Of a stretch of 64,000 nt of DNA, positions 49,344 through 57,382 are shown one piece after another. Below the pieces are notes generated by a model. That model was not told the DNA's origin, searched no databases, and was given only the letters and a program-made list of their open reading frames with translations. This DNA comes from DASYDU01 sp050248495 (GTDB lineage: Bacteria > Planctomycetota > Planctomycetia > Pirellulales > Lacipirellulaceae), in the NCBI GenBank assembly GCA_050248495.1, contig JBFWSG010000006.1, positions 1 to 64,000 of the forward strand. The letters run 5' to 3'. The position numbers and the translations under genes are program-made. The first letter of the stretch is position 1; every line of letters begins with the position of its first letter.

Positions 49344-50117
49344 CTAATACTGGAAATGCTTGATCATCTCGCCCTTGTCGCCGATGTCGGTCAGCGAGTC
49401 GATGCCGATCTGCAGATGGATATCCGACCAGTCGCGGGTCACGCGGGCGTCGCTCTCGCTGGTCTTCACCCCCTCCGGCGTGAGCGGCTTGTCGGACACG
49501 AGCAGCAGCGCCCCGCGGGCGATTTGGTTCTTGTGGCCCACGGTGAAGATCGTGGCCGTTTCCATGTCGATCGCAATCGGCGAATACTCCTGGAGCTGCT
49601 CGCGGAACTTCACGTCATGCTCCCACACGCGGCGGTTGGTCGTGTAGATCACGCCGGTGCGATATTCAAAGCCACGTTCGACCAGCTTCTGAGATACGAA
49701 TTTGTGCAGCTTGAACGACGGCAGCGCGGGCACCAGCGGCGGCAGATAATCGTCCGACGTTCCCTCACCGCGGATCGCCCCGATAGGCAGGATGAAGTGG
49801 CCGATTTCGGTCGTGTGCTTGAGCCCGCCACATTTGCCGAGAAACAGCACCGCCTGTGGGTGATAGGCCGTGAGCAGGTCCATGATCGTGGCGGCGTTGG
49901 GCGAACCGATGCCGAAGTTGACGATCGACAGGCCGTCCGCATTCGTGGCCGCCTGCATCGGCCGGTCGTCGCCGTAGACGTTGCAGTTGAATTTCTTGGC
50001 GAACCGTGTGACGTAGTCGCGAAAGTTCGTCAGTAGCACGTACGGCCCAAACTCGTTGAGCGGCATGCCCGTGTAGCGGGAGAGCCAGTCGGCGGCGATT
50101 TCAGACTTAGTGACCAT
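49344..50117 (-). CDS. amn: AMP nucleosidase, short catalytic form
   Basis: AMP nucleosidase splits AMP into adenine and ribose 5-phosphate. At 257 residues it matches the short form lacking the N-terminal regulatory half of the enteric enzyme. It is a nucleoside-phosphorylase fold: VNFGIGSPNAATIMDLLTAY, AVLFLGKCGGLKHTTEIGHF, the active-site AIDMETATIFTVGHKNQI and LLLVSDKPLTPEGVKTSESD. The ATG at 50117 is chosen; the TTG before it is ignored. With upp and hpt it suggests strong nucleobase recycling. Confidence 0.93.
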   Translation of the reverse strand: MVTKSEIAADWLSRYTGMPLNEFGPYVLLTNFRDYVTRFAKKFNCNVYGDDRPMQAATNADGLSIVNFGIGSPNAATIMDLLTAYHPQAVLFLGKCGGLKHTTEIGHFILPIGAIRGEGTSDDYLPPLVPALPSFKLHKFVSQKLVERGFEYRTGVIYTTNRRVWEHDVKFREQLQEYSPIAIDMETATIFTVGHKNQIARGALLLVSDKPLTPEGVKTSESDARVTRDWSDIHLQIGIDSLTDIGDKGEMIKHFQY

Positions 50118-50532
50118 CAACTCGGTGAACTCAGCAGCAAAATCATTCCGTCCCGCCCCACATCGATTCCCAGGCTCTCCAAACCTCCGGGCGGCGGGAG
50201 GATTTGCAGCCGACGGCGAACCGCGCGGCCGCCTATCCGTAGTTTACGTTGGGAAGCAGGCCGTAACTGCTGGAATCGCCATACTTTACGCCGATCCACC
50301 AAGGCCAGCAAGCGGACTTGGGCGTTAACATTCTTTGTACGGCAAGCTCGAAAATCCTTATTTCGGTCGTGCGCATGGGGACCGTGAAGTCGTGCGAACG
50401 ACGGACAAATGTGGGAAACTCGGGTCATCGCCTGGGGTTAAAACTTCGGGGATGCTGCGCACCCCGCGCGGCCATTGGGTGTGGCAGCCCCGTTCCATCG
50501 AGCGCATTCCGGGCCTATCGAGGAGCTTGAAC
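50118..50532. other. Divergent region between amn and the LTxxQ protein
   Basis: This 415-base spacer has no gene; apparent frames across it are shadows. CCTCCGGGCGGCGGGAGG at about 50186-50203 can fold as a short stem on the amn side. The right end has GAGGAGC just before 50533. Promoters should be present in both directions, but none is convincing. Confidence 0.5.
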
Positions 50533-51321
50533 ATGAAACTCGGCGGTCGTTTCGCGTGTTTTGCAGTCGCAGTGGCAATCGTTCTGGCCCTGGGGGCGAA
50601 TCTTTCGTGGGCTCAGCCGGGAGGCGGCGGTTTCCGCGGACGGGGCGGTCCCGGCGGACCGGGCGGATTTTTTGGCGGCGGCGGCACCTTTGGGCTGATT
50701 CAGCAGCAAGAAGTCCAGCAAGAGATCGAACTAAGTGAGGAACAGCAGACGCAGCTGCAATCCCTCGGCGAGGAAATCCGCAACCAAATCCGCAACGAAA
50801 TGCAGGGCATGTTCGACGGGATGCGCGACTTGAGCGACGAGGAGCGGCAGGCCCGCTTCGACGAGATCCGCACCAAGTTTGAGCAAATCAACAAGGATGC
50901 CGAAGGGCGGATGCAAAAAGTGCTGATGCCCCACCAGTTCGACCGGCTCAAACAGATCGACGTGCAGTCTCGGCTGCAACGCGGCGGCGCGGCGGCCCTC
51001 ACCGAGGGCGAGCTGGCTGACACGCTCGGACTCACGGAGGCGCAGCGCGACCAGATTCGCGAAAAGCAAGAACAAGTGCAAAAGGACCTCGACGAAAAAA
51101 TCGGCCAGCTCCGCATCGAGGCCCGCAATCAGCTGCTCGAAGTGTTGACTCCCGAACAGCGCGCCAAGCTGGAAGGGATGATGGGTTCCGCCTTTGCCCT
51201 GCCCGAACCGCAGTTCGGCCCGCCGGGTGGACGCGGCGGCCGCGGCTTTGGCCGAGGCGGTCGGGGCGGCGGAAATCGGGACCGCGCTAACGCCCCGGCG
51301 AGCGCCGATCAGGGCACGTAA
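50533..51321 (+). CDS. Spy/CpxP-like LTxxQ periplasmic protein with Gly-rich ends
   Basis: A 262-residue exported protein; signal peptide about residues 1-28 (FAVAVAIVLALGANLSWA). Gly/Arg-rich flanks (GGGGFRGRGGPGGPGGFFGG and GGRGGRGFGRGGRGGG) enclose a long helical core. The core contains LTxxQ-like repeats (IELSEEQQTQLQSLGEEI and LGLTEAQRDQIREKQEQV) as in Spy and CpxP chaperones, plus LMPHQFDRLKQIDVQSRL. Spy-like proteins bind unfolded proteins in the periplasm (family knowledge). The RGG-rich tails resemble RNA- or surface-binding low-complexity regions but are probably envelope features here. Confidence 0.75.
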   Translation: MKLGGRFACFAVAVAIVLALGANLSWAQPGGGGFRGRGGPGGPGGFFGGGGTFGLIQQQEVQQEIELSEEQQTQLQSLGEEIRNQIRNEMQGMFDGMRDLSDEERQARFDEIRTKFEQINKDAEGRMQKVLMPHQFDRLKQIDVQSRLQRGGAAALTEGELADTLGLTEAQRDQIREKQEQVQKDLDEKIGQLRIEARNQLLEVLTPEQRAKLEGMMGSAFALPEPQFGPPGGRGGRGFGRGGRGGGNRDRANAPASADQGT

Positions 51322-51494
51322 CGGGTAATTTGGGCCCCTGCGGGTGCCCATGCATAATGGAGAGGAATTACGCCCTCGGCTGCTTGCACAAAGCGGCTGC
51401 CTGGGCGCATCTAAGTAAGGGGCCGCGCACGTGGTGCGCGTGCTCGAACGCCGGGATATTGAGATATCTGGATAGAGCGAGACTCTGAAACTAC

Positions 51495-53189
51495 ATGGAA
51501 GCGGGCGCGATTCTAGTCAAACGGGGACTGCTTTCTTCCCAGCAGTTGGACCAACTGCGCCGGGAACGCCCCGACGTGAACCGACTGGATGTGGCCGCGA
51601 TCGACTCCGGCCTGGTGAGCGAAGACGAAGCCCTGCGGGCCCTGGGGGATGAGGTCGGCATCCCTTACGTCGACCTGGAACAAACCAAGATCGATTTCTC
51701 GCTGTTGCGAGGCTTCCCGCAGAAGCTGATCCACCGCCACTCGCTGTTCCCCATCGCCCAACACAACGGTTCGCTGACCGTCGCCACCAGCGATCCGTTC
51801 GACCTCTACCCGCTGGATGAGCTGAGCGTGCTCACGGGATTGACGATCGAGCCGGTGCTCGCGCCGCGCGAGCAGATCGCCCGGCAGATCAAAGCCCATC
51901 TTGGCGTCGGTAGCGAGACGATCGAAGGTCTGCTCGCACAGCAGGATGACGACGAGCAGGATATTCAGATCCTGGATGAGATCGACGCTTCGGAATTGGC
52001 CGAGGCCCAGGAAGCGTCGGTCGTCCGGCTGGTGAATGAGATCTTGGTCGAGGCAGTCGAAGCGCGGGCCAGCGACGTCCACATCGAGTCGCAAGCTTCC
52101 GGCCTCAAAATTCGCTACCGCGTCGACGGCATCCTGCAGTCGCAGCCGGTGCCGCCCGAGATCAGCCGCTTCCAGGCCGCGATCATCAGCCGCCTCAAGA
52201 TTATGGCCCGGCTGAACATCGCCGAAAAACGGCTGCCGCAGGACGGCCGCATCAAGCTCCGTATGGCCGGCCGCGAGATCGACATCCGCGTCTCCGTGAT
52301 CCCGATGCTGCACGGCGAAGGGATCGTCATGCGTCTCTTGGATAAGGGACGCATGAACTTCTCGCTCGAGGCCCTCGGTATGGAGCCCGAATTGCACAGA
52401 CTCTATGGCGAATTGATCCGCATGCCCCACGGCATCGTGCTCGTAACCGGCCCCACTGGCTCCGGCAAGACGACCACGCTCTACAGCTCGCTGATGGAGA
52501 TTAAGAGCGAAGACAGCAAGATCATCACCACCGAAGACCCCGTCGAATACCAGCTCGAAGGTATCAACCAGATCCAGGTCCACCCGAAGATCGGCCTGAC
52601 GTTCGCGGCGTCGCTCCGCTCGATCCTGCGTCACGATCCGGACATCGTCCTGGTGGGCGAAATTCGCGACATGGAGACGGCCGAGAACGCGATCCAGGCT
52701 TCGCTCACGGGCCACCTGGTGTTCAGCACGCTCCACACGAACGATGCCCCGAGCGCGTACACGCGGTTGGTGGACATGGGCATCGAGCCGTTCCTCGTGG
52801 CCAGCACCGTCGAGGCCGTAATGGCCCAGCGGCTGGTCCGCACGCTCTGCAAGGAATGCCGCGCACCATTCAAGCCGAACCGCGACGATTTGCCAAAGGA
52901 CTTCCCTTGGGACGAATTCCAGAAGCGCGGCAAACCGCTTTATCAGCCCAACGGTTGCCGGGCCTGCCGGCAGCTGGGCTTTGTCGGCCGGCAAGGCATT
53001 TTCGAATTGTGTCACACGACCGACGCGGTGCGGCAATTGGCCCACGACCGCGCCAGCAGCTGGGAAATCCGCCAGGCCGCCCGCAAAGACGGCATGCACA
53101 CACTCCGCGAAGACGCCTGGTGCAAAGTGATGAACGGAGTGACGACGGTGGATGAAGTGCTCCGGGTGACCAAGGGAGACCGTTTATAA
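51495..53189 (+). CDS. gspE: Type II secretion / pseudopilus assembly ATPase GspE
   Basis: GspE is the cytoplasmic hexameric ATPase driving pseudopilus assembly. It has 564 residues. The N-terminal MshEN-type domain (about 1-150: AGAILVKRGLLSSQQLDQLR, GIPYVDLEQTKIDFSLL) precedes the catalytic part. Key motifs are Walker A GPTGSGKTTTLYSSL (near residue 318), Asp box and Walker B VLVGEIRDMETAENAIQ (near 385), and the His box TGHLVFSTLHTNDA. The Cys4 zinc site CKEC (452) and CRAC (492) is intact, as in T2SS rather than type IV pilus PilT. First gene of a nine-gene operon. Confidence 0.95.
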   Translation: MEAGAILVKRGLLSSQQLDQLRRERPDVNRLDVAAIDSGLVSEDEALRALGDEVGIPYVDLEQTKIDFSLLRGFPQKLIHRHSLFPIAQHNGSLTVATSDPFDLYPLDELSVLTGLTIEPVLAPREQIARQIKAHLGVGSETIEGLLAQQDDDEQDIQILDEIDASELAEAQEASVVRLVNEILVEAVEARASDVHIESQASGLKIRYRVDGILQSQPVPPEISRFQAAIISRLKIMARLNIAEKRLPQDGRIKLRMAGREIDIRVSVIPMLHGEGIVMRLLDKGRMNFSLEALGMEPELHRLYGELIRMPHGIVLVTGPTGSGKTTTLYSSLMEIKSEDSKIITTEDPVEYQLEGINQIQVHPKIGLTFAASLRSILRHDPDIVLVGEIRDMETAENAIQASLTGHLVFSTLHTNDAPSAYTRLVDMGIEPFLVASTVEAVMAQRLVRTLCKECRAPFKPNRDDLPKDFPWDEFQKRGKPLYQPNGCRACRQLGFVGRQGIFELCHTTDAVRQLAHDRASSWEIRQAARKDGMHTLREDAWCKVMNGVTTVDEVLRVTKGDRL

Positions 53190-53262
53190 ATGACGAATTC
53201 GCTAATGTCGAATGACGAATGAAGACGTCATTAGGCATTCGTCATTTGTCATTCGTCATTTT
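53189..53262. repeat. Heptamer hairpin, AATGNCN family, between gspE and gspF
   Basis: The left arm begins inside the gspE stop codon (TAA, 53187-53189): AATGACG, AATTCGCT, AATGTCG, AATGACG, AATGAAG. The right arm (53226-53262) on the other strand is AATGACG, AATGACA, AATGACG, AATGCCT, AATGACG. It belongs to the family of 1901-1966. The right arm ends 5 bases before the gspF ATG, leaving no room for a Shine-Dalgarno sequence. Confidence 0.88.
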
Positions 53263-53267
53263 CGCCC

Positions 53268-54470
53268 ATGCCTGAATTCGCCTACATCGCCCGCGACATG
53301 ACCGGTAACCGCGTGGAAGGTACGCTCGCGGCCGGCACGGAGCGCGAGGCGCTGGCGTCGCTCTCGGCGAAGGATTTGTTTCCGCTCAAGGTCGCGTCGG
53401 CCGAGAGAAACACGCCGGCCGCCCGCTCGCCGCGGGTCAAGCCGCGAATTATGGCGACCACTTACAACCAGCTCTCCGCGCTCTTGCGGAGCGGCGTGCC
53501 GCTGTTGCGTTCGATCGAGGTGATTCGCCATCAAACGCCTCACAAGAACCTCAAAACTGTCCTCGACGACGTTCATTCGCGGGTGCAGGAAGGCGCGACG
53601 CTCGCCGACGCGATGGCCAAGCACCCCAAGGCCTTTGGCGAGCTGGGCACCAGCATCGTCCGCGCCGGCGGCGAAGGCGGCTTCATGGAAGAGGCGCTCG
53701 AACGGCTCGCTCGCTTCACCGAGCAGCAGGATGAGCTCAAGAGCCGCGTGATGGGCGCGCTCGCCTACCCGGCGATCCTGTTCATCGTCGGCACGTCGGT
53801 CGTCACGGTGCTGATCGTCAAGTTCGTGCCCAAGTTTGAAAAGCTCTTTAGCCGGCTGCGGGCCAAGGGCGAGTTGCCGGCGGTGACCGATTGGCTGCTG
53901 GGCTTTTCGCACTTGCTGCAGGACTACGGCCTGTACATCGTAGTCGTGCTGGCGGTGGCCACCCTCTTGATCCGCAATAAGCTGATGACCGAGGCAGGCC
54001 GCGTTTGGCTCGATCGCTGGCGGCTCAAGATTCCGATCGTGAGCTCGATTTATTTGAGCCTCGCCGTTTCACGGTTTTGCCGCGTGTTGGGGACGCTGCT
54101 CAACGGCGGTGTACCGATCGTGCGCTCGCTCGAAATCAGCGCCGACTCGACCGGCAACCGAGTTCTCTCCGAATCGGTCCGCGAGGCGGCGGATAACATT
54201 TCGGCCGGTCAGGCCCTGGCCCAGCCGCTTGCGGCCTGCGGCCATTTTCCGGCCGACGTCGTGGAAATGATCGCCGTGGCCGAGCAGGCCAACAGCCTCG
54301 AAACCGTGCTCCCGCAGATCGCCGACACGCTGGAGCGCGATACCTGGCGGCGGCTCGATTTGTTCGTCCGCCTGCTGGAACCGCTGATGCTGCTGTTTTT
54401 GGCCGGCATCGTGCTGTTGGTGGTGATCGCGCTGTTGGTGCCAGTGCTCAAGATGAGCACGACCGTTTAG
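53268..54470 (+). CDS. gspF: Type II secretion inner-membrane protein GspF
   Basis: GspF is the polytopic platform protein that couples the ATPase to pseudopilin assembly. It has 400 residues, the normal length. The N-terminal strand is MPEFAYIARDMTGNRVEGTL. Two T2SSF domains follow: QLSALLRSGVPLLRSIEVI with GGEGGFMEEALERLARF, and VSRFCRVLGTLLNGGVPIVR with DVVEMIAVAEQANSLETVLP. Three membrane helices lie at about residues 165-187, 215-235 and 370-395. The translation start is set by the family N-terminus, although the repeat element sits directly upstream. Confidence 0.95.
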   Translation: MPEFAYIARDMTGNRVEGTLAAGTEREALASLSAKDLFPLKVASAERNTPAARSPRVKPRIMATTYNQLSALLRSGVPLLRSIEVIRHQTPHKNLKTVLDDVHSRVQEGATLADAMAKHPKAFGELGTSIVRAGGEGGFMEEALERLARFTEQQDELKSRVMGALAYPAILFIVGTSVVTVLIVKFVPKFEKLFSRLRAKGELPAVTDWLLGFSHLLQDYGLYIVVVLAVATLLIRNKLMTEAGRVWLDRWRLKIPIVSSIYLSLAVSRFCRVLGTLLNGGVPIVRSLEISADSTGNRVLSESVREAADNISAGQALAQPLAACGHFPADVVEMIAVAEQANSLETVLPQIADTLERDTWRRLDLFVRLLEPLMLLFLAGIVLLVVIALLVPVLKMSTTV

Positions 54471-54548
54471 AATGGGGTTAGTCTCGAAACGAGTACAATC
54501 AGTTGGCAGCTCTTCGCAAGCAACTGCATGGAAATTGAGAGGTGAAAT

Positions 54549-54992
54549 ATGGGTCGCAAGTCAATTCAGATTCGTCGGGCGCGAGTTCAGCGCCAGCGCG
54601 CCGGCTTCACGTTGATGGAAGTGCTTCTGGTGCTGATGATCCTGGTCGTGCTCGCGTCGATGGCGGTCACGATCTTCAGCGGTACCCAGGAACAAGCGCT
54701 GAAGGACGCGGCGAAGGGGCAGCTCGGCGTGTTCAAGACGGCGATCAGCACCTACCAGATCCACACCCGCAAGCTCCCCTCGGACTTGAAGGAGCTCGTC
54801 GACAAGCCCGCCGACAGCAAGATCGCCGACCGCTGGAACGGCCCCTACATCGACCGCGAGGCCGTCGATCCTTGGGACAATCCGTACAAGATCGCCGTGC
54901 CGGGCAAGCACAACCCTGATTCGTACGACGTTTGGTCGACCGGCCCGGATGGCCAGGACGGCACCGCCGACGACATCGGCAACTGGGAATAG
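54549..54992 (+). CDS. gspG: Major pseudopilin GspG
   Basis: GspG is the major subunit of the pseudopilus. It has 147 residues; a leader of 19 ending in Gly (RQRAG), with cleavage before FTLMEVLLVLMILVVLASMA, and conserved Glu at +5. The globular part has GTQEQALKDAAKGQLGVFKT, HTRKLPSDLKELVDKP and the calcium-site loop near DPWDNPYKIAVPG, then WSTGPDGQDGTADDIGNW. GAGGTG precedes the start. All features fit GspG. It follows gspF by 78 bases and precedes gspH by only 5. Confidence 0.95.
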   Translation: MGRKSIQIRRARVQRQRAGFTLMEVLLVLMILVVLASMAVTIFSGTQEQALKDAAKGQLGVFKTAISTYQIHTRKLPSDLKELVDKPADSKIADRWNGPYIDREAVDPWDNPYKIAVPGKHNPDSYDVWSTGPDGQDGTADDIGNWE

Positions 54993-54997
54993 CACCC

Positions 54998-55621
54998 ATG
55001 CGGCGCGGCCTCACGCTCTTCGAGATCTTGCTGGTGCTCGCGCTGTTGGTGGTGATCGCGGGTGTGATGATGCCCGCGATTTCCAATTCGCTCACCCGGG
55101 CGCGGCTCACCAGCGGCGGCGAGCTGGTCCGTGCGGCATGGGGCAAGGCCAGGCTCGCGGCGATGCAGGCCGGCGAGCCGTATGTGTTTCGCTACGAGCA
55201 GGGCGGCAGCCGCTATCAGATCGTGCAGCTCGCCGCGCTCACGGCGGAGAATGCGGGCGACTTGAATACGCTGCCGCCGCTCTCGGACGAAGACGAGGAA
55301 TACGCCGAGGCCGACATGCTGCGGCTCGCCAAGAGCCGCCTGCCAACCGACATCATTTTTTCGCAGGGCCAGGTCGCCGCGGTGCCACAAATGGCAGGGC
55401 CGGCTGTGACGGGGACGGCAGCGGCCGGGCCGGCCTCAGCATCTCCGGCGATGAAGGCCGAAGGCGGCTGGTCGCAGCCGATCATGTTCTATCCGGACGG
55501 TACCACGTCCGACGCTGCCGTGCTGGTGGCCAACCCCGACGGCGAAACGCTGCGCGTCACCCTCCGCGGACTGACCGGCATCTCGCGAGCCGGCGAAGTC
55601 GGCCACGAGGAGACGCTATGA
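54998..55621 (+). CDS. GspH-like minor pseudopilin
   Basis: A 207-residue minor pseudopilin. A very short leader MRRG precedes the cleavage site; the mature N-terminus is LTLFEILLVLALLVVIAGVM with Glu at +5. The segment SLTRARLTSGGELVRAAWGK and ARLAAMQAGEPYVFRYEQGG resembles the GspH core. Ala/Gly-rich residues 130-150 look like a linker. It overlaps the next gene as ATGA (55618-55621), so the two are coupled. Assignment to GspH rests on order and size. Confidence 0.82.
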   Translation: MRRGLTLFEILLVLALLVVIAGVMMPAISNSLTRARLTSGGELVRAAWGKARLAAMQAGEPYVFRYEQGGSRYQIVQLAALTAENAGDLNTLPPLSDEDEEYAEADMLRLAKSRLPTDIIFSQGQVAAVPQMAGPAVTGTAAAGPASASPAMKAEGGWSQPIMFYPDGTTSDAAVLVANPDGETLRVTLRGLTGISRAGEVGHEETL

Positions 55622-56193
55622 AAAAAGGGGACATTCTACTTTTTCGCTCGAAAAAAGGTGTCAGGAACCTTTTCATGCGCCGCAGCCGATCGGCCCGCCG
55701 TCCCTGCAAAAAGGTTCCTGACACCTTTTTGGGATTCTCGCTGTTGGAAGTGATTCTGGCGCTGGCGATTCTGGCCGGGGCGCTGGCGGCGCTCGGCGAG
55801 GTGATGCGGCTGGGCGACGAGAATGCGGCGGCCGCGGCCGACGAATCGCGGGCTGCGATGCTGGCCGAATCGGTGATGTCGGAGCTGTTGGTTGGCGCGC
55901 GGCCGATCGCCAACCTTAGCGGCGCGGTGTTGCCGCTCGACGACGACCCCGCTTGGGCTGCCTCGATCGAAGTCGCGGCCACACCTTACCAGGAACTGGT
56001 CGCGGTGCGGGTGAGCATCGTGCAGCAGCTCGCGCCCGAGCAGCGTCCGGCCCGCTGCGACCTCGTGCGCTGGATGCCCAACCCGAACTACATCCCCGCG
56101 TCGCAGCAACAGCAGTCATCGACGTCCAGCTCCTCGAGCTCGGCGTCGGGCAGCAACACGAGCGGCAGCGGCGGCAACAGCGGCACGCCCTGA
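55618..56193 (+). CDS. GspI-like minor pseudopilin with a repeat-encoded leader
   Basis: A 191-residue pseudopilin. The cleavage site is Gly39 before FSLLEVILALAILAGALAAL (mature Glu at +5). Residues 2-38 are unusually long for a leader and are encoded by a REP-like inverted repeat (55621-55730). An ATG at 55675 (residue 20) could give a leader of about 20 residues, still partly repeat-encoded. GAGGAGA precedes the ATGA overlap with gspH, so the start at 55618 is preferred. Residues about 40-150 follow the GspI plan (AMLAESVMSELLVGARPIAN). The C-terminus is a Ser/Gly-rich low-complexity run. Confidence 0.8.
   Translation: MKKGDILLFRSKKGVRNLFMRRSRSARRPCKKVPDTFLGFSLLEVILALAILAGALAALGEVMRLGDENAAAAADESRAAMLAESVMSELLVGARPIANLSGAVLPLDDDPAWAASIEVAATPYQELVAVRVSIVQQLAPEQRPARCDLVRWMPNPNYIPASQQQQSSTSSSSSSASGSNTSGSGGNSGTP
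55621..55730. repeat. REP-like inverted repeat inside the pseudopilin gene
   Basis: A(6)GGTGTCAGGAACCTTTT at 55651-55673 and its perfect inverse A(5)GGTTCCTGACACCTTTTT at 55708-55730 are separated by 34 bases. The upstream part reads GGGGACATTCTACTTTTT (55627-55644). I recall both words as widespread bacterial repeats near IS200/IS605-type REP transposases. No transposase is in the window. The element is translated in frame as the leader of the GspI-like gene. Confidence 0.85.
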
Positions 56194-56206
56194 GGTGGGT
56201 ATCAGC

Positions 56207-57370
56207 ATGCGTCGTAGCGCGTTCACATTGTTTGAGCTGATCCTGGCCATCGCGCTGTCGGTGACGCTGCTGGCGCTGATCGGGACAGCGGTGAACTTGT
56301 ACCTGGTGCGGATGGACACCGGCCGCACGCGCGTCGAAGAGGCCCAGCTCGCCCGCAGCATCCTCGACCGGATCGCCGCCGACATCCGCGCGACGACCGT
56401 TTATCAGACGCAAGATATTTCGCAGGTTCAGCAGCTGGCCCAGCAGTCGGCCAATGGCAATGACATTGTTTCACAGTTTGGAGGTACTGGTGCATTTACC
56501 CAAAGTGGACTGGGCACTCCTGGCACGACAAGCACTACGGGCTCGACAGGCACGACCACGTCGATCGGCGGTTCATCCGGCGGTACCACAACCGGCGGCG
56601 GAAGTTCCGGTGCCGGCGGTGCATCATCGGGATCCAGCGGCGGAATGGGCGGATCGTCCAGCGACGGCACCAGCCCGACCGGCCTCAAGCCCGGCCTCAA
56701 TGGGCTCACCAATGAACTGATGCTCGACGTGGTGGAGTTGCCGCGGCTGGATGAAATGTATCCGACCGTGCCGCAGCAGGCCTCGTCGTTCGCTACAGCC
56801 GCCAATGCTGCAGCGCTACCCAAGCCGAGCGATTTGAAGTCGGTTCGCTATTTCATCCGCCAGGGTGCGACGGTAGACGCCAGCGATCCGGCCGCGACGC
56901 TGCTCTCGCCCGCGGATCAGCTCAAGGTCGGCGGCCTCGTGCGGCAGACGATCGACCGCGCCATTCGGCAGATGGCCGAGCAGACCGCCAATTCGCAAAT
57001 CCTCAACTCGGGTCAGATGCTCCTGGCGCCGGAGGTGACGCAAATCCAGTTTATCTATTTCGACGGCACACAGGTTCTCGACCAATGGGACATGAGCCAG
57101 GCCGGCGCGATGCCTACGGCGGTCGACGTGCGGATCTGGATCGCGCCTGACCCGATCGACGCCGAGGCGAGCGAAACGCCCCTCCAGCCGCGGATGTACA
57201 ACCAGACGGTCGAGCTGCCGCTAGCCCAGGCGGCCGGCAACAACGCCAATTCGGCAAATAGCTCGCAGCAGCAATCGGGCAGCAGCGGCAACAACTCGTC
57301 GCAGAATCCGAGTGGAAGTACCACAGGCGGCGGCGACGACGATACGGAAAGCAACGGCTTCGGCATTTAG
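56207..57370 (+). CDS. GspJ-like minor pseudopilin
   Basis: A 387-residue minor pseudopilin; leader MRRSA, cleavage before FTLFELILAIALSVTLLALI with Glu at +5. The Arg-rich segment (RMDTGRTRVEEAQLARSILD, RIAADIRA) and the later SVRYFIRQGATVDASD and QFIYFDGTQVLDQWDMSQAG follow the GspJ pattern. Between about residues 95 and 160 lies a Gly/Ser/Thr-rich insert (GTTSTTGSTGTTTSIGGSSG), and the C-terminus is Asn/Ser/Gln-rich. These low-complexity parts are unusual for GspJ. GAGGTGGG is the ribosome-binding site. Confidence 0.82.
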   Translation: MRRSAFTLFELILAIALSVTLLALIGTAVNLYLVRMDTGRTRVEEAQLARSILDRIAADIRATTVYQTQDISQVQQLAQQSANGNDIVSQFGGTGAFTQSGLGTPGTTSTTGSTGTTTSIGGSSGGTTTGGGSSGAGGASSGSSGGMGGSSSDGTSPTGLKPGLNGLTNELMLDVVELPRLDEMYPTVPQQASSFATAANAAALPKPSDLKSVRYFIRQGATVDASDPAATLLSPADQLKVGGLVRQTIDRAIRQMAEQTANSQILNSGQMLLAPEVTQIQFIYFDGTQVLDQWDMSQAGAMPTAVDVRIWIAPDPIDAEASETPLQPRMYNQTVELPLAQAAGNNANSANSSQQQSGSSGNNSSQNPSGSTTGGGDDDTESNGFGI

Positions 57371-57382
57371 AACCGACCTCGA

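Noticed and set aside
51513..53099. 528-codon minus-strand frame opposite gspE
   Set aside because: It mirrors gspE codons and has no recognisable motif.
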